5,037 nt of DNA from Pseudonocardia sp. GTDB lineage: Bacteria > Actinomycetota > Actinomycetes > Mycobacteriales > Pseudonocardiaceae. Shown one piece after another: positions 1 through 4,120 of this stretch; the first letter of the stretch is position 1, and each line of letters opens with the position of its first letter. The position numbers were made by a program, and so were the translations under genes. The stretch is taken from positions 1-5,037 of the forward strand of contig JAKDLE010000288.1 in assembly GCA_030453005.1 (NCBI GenBank). Direction: 5' to 3'. The notes beneath the pieces were generated by a model. That model ran no database searches, had not been told where the DNA came from, and worked only from the letters and a program-made list of their open reading frames with translations.

Positions 1-2
1 GG

Positions 3-182
3 ACCGTGATCCCCACGAGTCGCACGCTTCCGCGGCGGCGACCGCAGCACCGTGCGCCAGACGGTGATCACCGCTCGACCCGGCGACGGGACGCCGACCG
101 GCTGACGCCCGTCGCTGCCCCTGATCGTCGTCGCGAGGTGGCCGCGGAACCGCCGTCCACGACGGAGCAGGTGGCCCGGTGA
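3..182 (+). CDS. C-terminal end of an unrecognised protein, open at left edge
   Basis: One frame is open from the left edge of the window to a TGA at 180-182, giving 59 codons with no start inside the window. The product is rich in Arg, Pro and Ala and looks like a disordered tail; I recognise no domain. The best argument that it is real is its end: the TGA overlaps a GTG at 179-181 (GTGA), the usual arrangement of translationally coupled actinobacterial genes, and the frame that begins at that GTG has strong coding bias. Third-position GC is only moderate here, lower than in the next gene, so a chance open frame in GC-rich DNA remains quite possible. Confidence 0.3.
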   Translation, partial: TVIPTSRTLPRRRPQHRAPDGDHRSTRRRDADRLTPVAAPDRRREVAAEPPSTTEQVAR

Positions 183-488
183 CCCGGTCGCTCGGCCAGA
201 ACGCGCCGTCCGAGGCGCTGGCCGAGGCGATGGCCCGGCTGCCCGGCGGGATGACGGCCCGGCGCGGCCTGGCCGGGGCGGGACGGCGAGCTGGCGGTCG
301 AGGCCGCCATCGATACCGGGGTGGTTGATCCCGTGGCGGCCGATCCCGGGGTGGCTGATCCCGTGGCGGTCGGCCCCCGCGGGCCTGTGGCAGGCGGGCC
401 CCGCGCGCCGGGCCCGGCGGGCGTGCTGATCGCGCCCGATCGGGTCCGGGTGTCGCACGGCCGCGACCCCCGGCTGCCTGCGCTCTGA
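179..488 (+). pseudogene. Unrecognised small gene broken by a single-base frameshift
   Basis: From the GTG at 179 the first roughly 33 codons all end in G or C and encode a plausible helix (SEALAEAMARLPGGMTARRG). The frame then degrades at about 275-282, and the +1 neighbouring frame carries on with equally good codon bias (DGELAVEAAID onwards) to a TGA at 486-488. Removing one G from the runs at 275-278 or 280-282 joins the halves into a protein of about 102 residues. The second half contains two Asp/Pro/Val-rich ten-residue repeats encoded by the 311-370 tandem repeat, a Pro/Gly-rich linker and a C-terminus ending HGRDPRLPAL. I do not recognise the family. It may be a true pseudogene or a sequencing indel in a G run. 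It overlaps the upstream frame by GTGA. Confidence 0.4.
311..370 (+). repeat. 30-bp tandem repeat, two copies
   Basis: Two adjacent 30-base units (311-340 and 341-370) match at 27 of 30 positions, differing at unit positions 5, 15 and 30. The period is a multiple of three, so in the coding frame the units give DTGVVDPVAA and DPGVADPVAV. Preservation of the frame suggests the duplication arose while the gene was still translated. Confidence 0.85.
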
Positions 489-556
489 ACGGTGTCGACC
501 TGGTGCTGGGGCCGGGGCAGGCCGCGGCGTAACCTGCGCCGCCGGGCGAGTTGCTT

Positions 557-582
557 GTAGGCGGGTCTCCCGGCGCGCCTAC
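557..582 (+). other. 7-bp inverted repeat between the broken gene and the transposase
   Basis: GTAGGCG (557-563) is the exact complement of CGCCTAC (576-582), with a 12-base loop. It lies about 70 bases after the stop of the broken gene and about 75 before the transposase start. There is no T-run on either strand, so it is at best a weak intrinsic terminator; it could also be a remnant of an insertion-sequence end. The rest of 489-657 shows nothing I can identify. Confidence 0.25.
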
Positions 583-641
583 GGGACATGGCACGGCCAC
601 CGCTTGATCCTCTTCGGGTTCCTTCCACAGAGCTCGAAGAC

Positions 642-648
642 GAGGAAG
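642..648 (+). promoter_or_regulatory. Candidate ribosome binding site for the transposase fragment
   Basis: GAGGAAG at 642-648 is a good Shine-Dalgarno match. It sits 9 bases before the GTG at 658, 3 before the GTG at 652 and 12 before the GTG at 661, so it favours 658 as start. The frame is open further upstream to a TTG at 604, but those codons show no similarity to the family. Confidence 0.4.
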
Positions 649-657
649 ACGGTGGCC

Positions 658-1452
658 GTGGTGGTCAGTGTGCCGCACGAGGGTGTCCCGGGCCAGGACA
701 CGATCGCGGCCCGGCGGGGTGATCTCGTTCGGTTCCGGCAGGAGTTCTATGGGTCGTTGACCGCGCGGGCGGATGCGTTGTTCGAGCTGACCGACGCGGT
801 GCTGTGCGCCGATGGGCCGGTCCGCTCCGTGGTCGATCTGAGCTTGGTGGCCGAGCACCGCCGGGGGCACGGCGCGATGTATGACGCGCTCGGGCACGGT
901 GGGGTGGAACCGGAGTGGCTGCGCCGGTCGCTGGCCTCGTTGCCGCTGCCTCGGGCCACCGACGGGCGTCGGATCGTGCTCGCCGTGGATGTCTCCCCGT
1001 GGCTGCGTTCGGACGCCCCGACCAGCGCCGAGCGGCTGTTCTGCCACGTGTACGGCCGCGGGAAGGGTCAGGCCCAGATGATCCCGGGCTGGCCGTACTC
1101 GTTCGTCGCCGCCCTCGAGCCGGGCCGGACCTCGTGGACCGCGGTGCTCGACGCGGTCCGCCTGGGCCCGGCCGATGACGCCACCGCGGTCACCGCCGCC
1201 CAGCTGCGCGCGGTGGTCGAGCGGCTGGTCGAGGCGCAGCACTGGCGCGCTGGTGACCCGGACATCCTGATCGTCGCCGACGCGGGCTACGACATCCCGC
1301 GGCTGGCGTTCGTGCACCAACGCGCGGCTGCTGAGCCGACACCGGCGCGAGTCGTAGTTCCCGGTCTGGCGGTCCGTTATCGTCGGGCGGTTCGATCCAG
1401 AGCGGCCACTCGGCCGCCTGGCCGGCGTCCTCGGCCGAGACGCCATGCTTGA
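658..1452 (+). pseudogene. Truncated DDE transposase (SPWLRSDAPTS type, NF041680-like)
   Basis: Residues 1-218 (to base 1311) read like the family of putative actinobacterial transposases that carry the blocks FRQEFYGSLTARADALFEL, AEHRRGHGAMYDAL, VDVSPWLRSDAPTSAERLFC, IPGWPYSFVAALEPGRTSWT and DAGYDIPRLAF. The first catalytic Asp is probably D111 (in AVDVSPW) and the second D208 (in DAGYD). Family members are, as I recall, well over 400 residues and have a third acidic residue later; here similarity stops right after RLAF. The frame then runs on through about 46 Arg/Pro-rich codons, antisense to the toxin fragment, to a TGA at 1450-1452. It therefore lacks its C-terminal third or more and should be inactive. 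No insertion-sequence inverted repeats are evident. The family name is from memory; the assignment to a transposase is secure, the exact IS family less so. Confidence 0.8.
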
Positions 1453-1474
1453 GCGCACCTGGGTGAACCTTCAC
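1349..1474 (-). pseudogene. Toxin-like gene fragment of a type II toxin-antitoxin pair
   Basis: The GTG at 1474 overlaps the antitoxin stop (GTGA, 1474-1471), typical of coupled toxin-antitoxin genes. The 42 recognisable residues start VKVHPGALKHGVSAEDA and continue AAEWPLWIEP to RELRL. This resembles the N-terminal half of a small actinobacterial protein, usually about 80 residues, found next to RHH antitoxins, whose second half normally continues GFDT, LLE, VVL and a stretch close to VIHAMKARPQY. None of that second half is present: after base 1349 the frame runs on into DNA antisense to the transposase. The protein is therefore truncated and should be inactive. The family is recalled from pattern memory, not a search; a BrnT-like or DUF4258-like fold is possible. 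Confidence 0.55.
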
Positions 1475-1615
1475 GCCCCGAGATGGACCAGTGCGGCGCG
1501 GATGGCTTCGGACCTGCTCATGTCGTTCCTGGCTGCGGCCTGATCCACGCTCGTCGACGTCGTAGCCGGCTTCCGCCTCGTCTGCCCCGCGTTGAATCTG
1601 CTCTTCAGCCACCAC
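1471..1615 (-). pseudogene. RHH-type antitoxin gene with internal deletion and frameshift
   Basis: Two pieces of one antitoxin lie in different frames. The N-terminal piece starts at GTG 1615 or 1612 and reads VAEEQIQRGADEAEAGYDVDE, matching antitoxins that begin with an AEAGYDV block. The C-terminal piece, one base out of frame, reads DQAAARNDMSRSEAIRAALV followed by HLGA and a stop at 1473-1471; MSRSEAIRAA is the classic second helix of CopG/ribbon-helix-helix antitoxins. The seam lies near 1545-1550. Between the two pieces the family normally has a basic linker and the DNA-binding beta strand (a PVRLD-like segment, about 25-30 residues), which is missing. The protein thus has neither a continuous frame nor its DNA-contacting strand. 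The gene is divergent from the thioesterase, with only about 30 bases between the starts. Confidence 0.55.
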
Positions 1616-1648
1616 ATCGCCGCGCTGGGGGGCTGTCATGATCGCGTG

Positions 1649-2092
1649 ATGGCCGCAGCCGAGTTCCCTGTGTCGGACGGCTTCACCCGAGTCCAGCGCC
1701 GCAGCCCCTTCCTCGACCTGCTCGGAGCGCTGCACGTGCGCGACGACGACGGGCAACCGGTCTACGGAATGCGCGTCCGTCCCCAGCACGCCAACAACCG
1801 GGGTGCAGCCCACGGCGGGGTGCTGATGACCCTCGCGGACCTTGTCCTGGGGTACACGACGGCGTTCGCGAGCGACCCGCCCCTGCCACTGACCACCGCG
1901 AGCATGAGCGTCGACTTCGTCGGCGCCGCCCAGGTAGGCGAATGGCTCGAGGGGCGAGCCGAGATCGTCCGCACCGGGCGGTCGCTCGCCTTCGCCACCT
2001 GCTACCTCACCGTCGGCGACCGCCGTGTCGTCCGGGCCAGCAGCGTCCTCGCTGTCGGCGCCACACCACTTTCAGGCCCGTTGCCGCGCTGA
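1649..2092 (+). CDS. PaaI-family hotdog-fold thioesterase
   Basis: A 147-residue single hotdog domain, the normal size for PaaI/YdiI-type acyl-CoA thioesterases, which hydrolyse acyl- or aryl-CoA to the free acid and CoA in the cytoplasm. The key motif is N50-R-G-A-A-H55-G-G-V-L-M-T-L-A-D64, matching the family pattern N-x-G-x-x-HGG-x(4)-LAD in which the Asn/Gly/His region builds the oxyanion site and the Asp is near the catalytic position. The later strands are visible as SMSVDFVGAAQVGEWLEGRA (substrate cleft) and a final strand through VVRASSVLAVG. I chose ATG 1649 because the N-terminus then matches a normal hotdog start (FTRVQRRSPFLDLLG) and leaves room for the divergent gene at 1615; GTG 1646 is equally possible, TTG 1592 is unlikely. 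There is no good Shine-Dalgarno, so it may be leaderless. The substrate cannot be told, as no CoA-pathway genes are nearby. It appears intact and monocistronic. Confidence 0.85.
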   Translation: MAAAEFPVSDGFTRVQRRSPFLDLLGALHVRDDDGQPVYGMRVRPQHANNRGAAHGGVLMTLADLVLGYTTAFASDPPLPLTTASMSVDFVGAAQVGEWLEGRAEIVRTGRSLAFATCYLTVGDRRVVRASSVLAVGATPLSGPLPR

Positions 2093-2192
2093 CCCCCCAT
2101 CCGGTCGCAGATGTTGCCCCGTCCGCACTCAGGGCAGCCGCTGGCCGAAGGGCGTGATCAACCCGAGCGGGGGATCGTACCGTGAACAATCG

Positions 2193-2219
2193 CCTTGCGG
2201 GACGAGTCGTAGCGCAAGG
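2193..2219. terminator. Hairpin between two convergent genes, possible terminator
   Basis: CCTTGCG (2193-2199) pairs with CGCAAGG (2213-2219) across a 13-base loop. It lies in the 173-base gap between the thioesterase stop (2092) and the stop of the minus-strand small gene (2266), where a bidirectional terminator would be expected. There is no T-run after it on either strand, so it would be a non-canonical actinobacterial terminator at best. Nothing else in 2093-2265 looks coding or like an RNA gene. Confidence 0.3.
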
Positions 2220-2265
2220 GCGGTAGCGCCGGTGAACCAGCGCACCGCCGACAGCGGTTGCGACC

Positions 2266-2472
2266 TCAGCCCGATGACGAGGGTCCGCGCCCACGGAGTA
2301 CGTCGAGAATCTGTTGCTGTCCGCTCTCGAGCCTGGCGAACCCGGTGTCGACCTTCGCTTCGAAGGCGTCGATCTTGCCGTCCACAACGCTGAGCAGGTC
2401 GTAGACGGCCTCGAACTCGTTGTCGTGCTGACGGAGCTTACGAGCAACGTCGGTCGGGTCGGGCGCGGTCAT
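2266..2472 (-). CDS. Small coiled-coil protein of unknown function
   Basis: A 68-residue protein starting MTAPDPTDVARKLRQHDNEF. It is predicted to be almost wholly helical: residues about 5-60 show a hydrophobic heptad-like pattern (V9, L13, F20, V23, L26-L27, V30, I34, F37, V41, F45, L48, I55, L59), with charged residues between, ending in a flexible GRGPSSSG tail. It resembles short actinobacterial coiled-coil proteins that begin PDPTD-ARKLRQHDN and repeat K-x-D-x-x-F-x-x-x-E units; their function is unknown to me. No signal peptide, membrane segment or catalytic motif is seen. ATG 2472 has only CAGGG directly against it, too close for a normal Shine-Dalgarno, so leaderless translation is possible. 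The CGGATCCG pair at 2504-2523 lies about 30-50 bases upstream and may belong to its promoter region. It may be a scaffold or partner protein; this is inference only. Confidence 0.7.
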   Translation of the reverse strand: MTAPDPTDVARKLRQHDNEFEAVYDLLSVVDGKIDAFEAKVDTGFARLESGQQQILDVLRGRGPSSSG

Positions 2473-2503
2473 CCCTGGACAGTACTGGCTGGCTCCCAGA
2501 CGT

Positions 2504-2523
2504 CGGATCCGTAGGCGGATCCG
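2504..2523. promoter_or_regulatory. Paired CGGATCCG palindromes upstream of the small gene
   Basis: The 8-bp palindrome CGGATCCG occurs at 2504-2511 and 2516-2523, separated by TAGG. Start-to-start spacing is 12 bases. Because each half is self-complementary, the pair also forms an 8-bp stem with a 4-base loop. It lies 32-51 bases upstream of the minus-strand ATG at 2472, a plausible operator position, or it could act as a terminator for the minus-strand remnant that ends at 2592. Confidence 0.4.
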
Positions 2524-2591
2524 TCATCGGGACTGAAGCGGTCCTGGGCGTGAGCGGCGTGCTCGTGCCGGTCGTCGTTCCTCTTCCGGGA

Positions 2592-2745
2592 CTACTTGGG
2601 AGAGAGGTGGCCGACGGCTTCGAGGTTGATGCCATCGCATCGGGTCGAGGACGAAGGCGCCGTAGTAGTCGGCGGGCCACCCTTCACCGGCATCTCGACC
2701 GGTGGCCCAGCCTGGGATGACATGCGGGGTCGGCACCGGCATCAC
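2592..2745 (-). pseudogene. C-terminal remnant of a VOC/glyoxalase-fold protein, frameshifted
   Basis: One frame reads EGWPADYYGAFVLDP (bases 2685-2641) and the neighbouring frame reads DGINLEAVGHLSPK and a TAG (2636-2592). Joined, they give YYGAFVLDP-DGINLEAV-H, the hallmark last strand of vicinal-oxygen-chelate proteins (glyoxalase/bleomycin-resistance superfamily), whose usual form is YYAAFVLDPDGNNVEAV-H and where the Glu is commonly a metal ligand. Four extra bases at 2637-2640 break the frame. Upstream of 2685 the frame stays open to ATG codons at 2745/2742, but I see no VOC sequence there, so the first 80-100 residues are gone and the upper boundary is arbitrary. It is a dead fragment wedged between the MEDS-STAS gene and the small coiled-coil gene. 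Confidence 0.6.
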
Positions 2746-2757
2746 CTCAGCGGTGAC

Positions 2758-3633
2758 TCATCTGCTGATCATGTCGAAGGCGGGGGAGTCGGTGAAGTCG
2801 GTGAGCCGGAGAAGGGCCAGTACCCGGGCCATGGGGGGTGGAGGGTGGCGTAGTTGCAGGCGGGTGTCGTGGGTGACGAGGGTGTCGGCGACTGCGATGA
2901 GGGCGCGGACTCCGGAGACCGAGCAGAACCGCACCTCGGACACGTCGATGCAGCGGATGCCTGCGGTAGTCGCCGCGTACAGGGTGGCGAGTAGTCGGTC
3001 GGTGTTGCTGAGGTCGAGTTCGCCGCCCACCCAGATGGCGTCGTCGGCGACGGTGGCGTGCCACAGCTGGCCGGTGACGGCGCGGTGGTGCACCGCGAGC
3101 ATCTCGTCGCGCAGCGCGGGAGCCATGTGGTCGGGGTAGCGGCACAGCGCGCGCAGTGGTAGCTCTCGGGTGAGCTGGTCGAGGTCGCGTTCGTGGGCGC
3201 GCAGTTGCTCGAGGTCGGCGGTCGCGGCGCGCGTCGCGGCCTCGTCGCTGGTGCTGGCCAGCCCGGTGAAGCCTTCGTCTCGGGCGCGGTCGATCAGCTC
3301 GACGTGGAGTTTCCGCAGTGCCTCGTGGTGGCCGTCGGTCGCGGTGAACAGTTCCGCGGCGTCGAGGAACTGCACTTGCCCGGGTCGGGGCTGCCCGTCG
3401 GGTGAGGTTGTCGCGGGGTCGGTCGGGGTGAGCCAGGCCGTCAGTTGGGTGAGAGCGGCGTCGGTGGGGGCGTGTTTGCACAGCACCCGTTCGCCGCGGG
3501 TGACCGCCGCGCGCACCCACTCGTTGAGGCGTCGCCCGTGCTGGGCGGGTGTGGACACCAACCACAAGGGGTGCACTGTCTCGTGTCGGTCGACCTGGTG
3601 TCGGTCGACGTCGTGTCGGTCGGCGCGGCTCAC
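2758..3633 (-). CDS. MEDS-STAS domain protein (sensory anti-anti-sigma-like regulator)
   Basis: A 291-residue protein. Residues 1-18 are a charged leader with the repeat DRHDVDRHQVDRHE. Residues about 20-165 match the MEDS (DcmR-sensory) domain: the opening HPLWLVSTPAQHGRRLNEWV, the segment TRGERVLCKHAP, then VQFLDAAELFTATDG and ARDEGFTGLAS. Residues about 190-291 are a STAS domain: IWVGGELDLSNTDRLLATL, IDVSEVRFCSVSGVRALIAV and a C-terminal helix. MEDS is a proposed small-molecule or redox sensor; STAS domains antagonise anti-sigma kinases. In the phosphorylation loop the usual FxDSSG is FCSVSG, so S240 before G241 may be the phospho-acceptor, but the Asp is replaced by Ser. GTG 3633 is chosen because it overlaps the upstream stop by GTGA and has AGGA 7 bases before it. 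The frame is open upstream to 4071, but that part has no domain in this frame. Likely the last gene of the operon; nearby C52, C164, C228 and C237 could be redox-active (inference). Confidence 0.8.
   Translation of the reverse strand: MSRADRHDVDRHQVDRHETVHPLWLVSTPAQHGRRLNEWVRAAVTRGERVLCKHAPTDAALTQLTAWLTPTDPATTSPDGQPRPGQVQFLDAAELFTATDGHHEALRKLHVELIDRARDEGFTGLASTSDEAATRAATADLEQLRAHERDLDQLTRELPLRALCRYPDHMAPALRDEMLAVHHRAVTGQLWHATVADDAIWVGGELDLSNTDRLLATLYAATTAGIRCIDVSEVRFCSVSGVRALIAVADTLVTHDTRLQLRHPPPPMARVLALLRLTDFTDSPAFDMISR
3583..3627. repeat. 15-bp tandem repeat, three copies, at the MEDS-STAS N-terminus
   Basis: GTGTCGGTCG begins three consecutive 15-base units at 3583, 3598 and 3613; the first two share 12 leading bases and the third diverges after 10. 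On the minus strand the units encode DRHE(T), DRHQV and DRHDV in the leader of the MEDS-STAS protein. The period keeps the reading frame. Confidence 0.8.
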
Positions 3634-3640
3634 CAATTCA

Positions 3641-3644
3641 TCCT
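3641..3644 (-). promoter_or_regulatory. Shine-Dalgarno of the MEDS-STAS gene
   Basis: AGGA on the minus strand (3644-3641) lies 7 bases before GTG 3633, and the upstream frame stops at 3632-3630 in the GTGA overlap. Spacing and overlap together decide this start and suggest translational coupling. Confidence 0.5.
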
Positions 3645-3741
3645 GTCGTGACGCGGCGTCTCGGGTGCAACTCCGTGCTGCGCTCGGCCGCTGCGCCTGG
3701 GTGAGCGCAGGAGGTCTCTCGCACCGATTCCGCTGTGCGGA

Positions 3742-3755
3742 GGGGGGGGGGGGGG
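3742..3755. repeat. G14 homopolymer inside the STAS-like gene
   Basis: Fourteen consecutive G on the plus strand (C on the coding strand), followed by CCCGGGG. This is by far the longest homopolymer in the window and sits exactly where STAS similarity stops. Such tracts are slippage-prone in vivo and error-prone in sequencing; two-colour short-read chemistry is known to create false poly-G. Confidence 0.95.
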
Positions 3756-3979
3756 CCCGGGGTCCGGGGCGACGGTCAGGACCGAGGCTGGGATCTGCGC
3801 GAGTCGCTCGGCGGTGCGCAGGTCCACCACGCCGCGCAGCCGCAGCTCGGCCACCACCGGACCCGTGGTGAGCACGACATCGAGTTCGGCACCGCCGGCG
3901 CCGGCGCTGGGGGAGGGGCCCGGTTGGTTCTGCGCGTCGACGGGTACTCGCCGAGCAGATCTCGTGATCATCGGTTGCA

Positions 3980-3985
3980 CTTCCC
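3980..3985 (-). promoter_or_regulatory. Shine-Dalgarno of the STAS-like gene
   Basis: GGGAAG on the minus strand (3985-3980), 8 bases before ATG 3971. It is the reason for preferring this start over the ATG at 4046. The 149 bases between the GAF-ANTAR stop (4121) and this ATG hold no other recognisable gene. Confidence 0.4.
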
Positions 3986-4120
3986 GTCCGCGTCGCTGGG
4001 TGCACGCCCGGCCGGGGGGTTCGACGATGTGCTCGCGTCCGGACATGCCGTGGTCGCGGCTGTGGTTTCAACCAGCACCGACGCTAGGTGCTGGAGCGCG
4101 GTCGTGCAATCGCGTCGTGG

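Larger units (their letters stand above)
3630..3971 (-). pseudogene. STAS-like domain truncated at a C14 homopolymer
   Basis: From ATG 3971, which has GGGAAG 8 bases upstream, the frame encodes 113 residues. Residues 1-28 are a disordered leader; residues 30-68 (ELDVVLTTGPVVAELRLRGV, then VDLRTAERLAQIPASVLTVA) look like the first two strands and first helix of a STAS anti-anti-sigma domain. At the point where the central strand and the FxDSSG phospho-loop should follow, the sequence enters PDPGPPPPPP, encoded by 14 consecutive C (3755-3742), and the remaining 35 residues to the TGA at 3632-3630 look non-domain (Arg/Ser/His-rich). Over half of the STAS fold is missing, so the product is probably non-functional as read. 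A tract of 12 or 15 C would instead run in frame into the MEDS-STAS gene, whereas 13 stops at 3640-3638. An upstream ATG at 4046 is an alternative start without a good Shine-Dalgarno. Sequencing or assembly error at the tract is a serious alternative to a true broken gene. Confidence 0.55.

Noticed and set aside
68..628. Long minus-strand open frame across the left region
   Set aside because: Arg/Pro/Ser/Gly-rich product without domain; it is the antisense shadow of plus-strand frames with better third-position GC.
1592..1648. TTG 1592 as thioesterase start
   Set aside because: It would overlap the divergent antitoxin start and add 19 residues that do not resemble the family's N-terminus.
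1190..1813. Single 207-residue minus-strand open frame
   Set aside because: It strings together antisense of the thioesterase, the antitoxin N-terminus, the toxin fragment and antisense of the transposase; only the 1349-1615 part is meaningful.
2706..2716. CCCAGCCTGGG as terminator after MEDS-STAS
   Set aside because: The arms leave a one-base centre; a real hairpin would have only about four pairs and no T-run.
2685..2743. CACCGGCATC present at 2685-2694 and 2734-2743
   Set aside because: A ten-base repeat in such GC-rich DNA could be chance; no deletion scar or frame evidence links the copies.
2747..3565. Minus-strand 272-codon Arg/His/Pro-rich frame
   Set aside because: Out-of-frame shadow of the MEDS-STAS gene, with composition typical of a shifted GC-rich frame.
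3170..3871. Plus-strand open frame of 233 codons opposite MEDS-STAS
   Set aside because: Ser/Arg-rich antisense shadow of a gene with clear domains.
2758..4071. MEDS-STAS as one 437-residue gene starting near 4071
   Set aside because: The first roughly 146 residues are low-complexity in this frame while the neighbouring frame encodes STAS-like sequence; GTG 3633 has a Shine-Dalgarno and a GTGA overlap.
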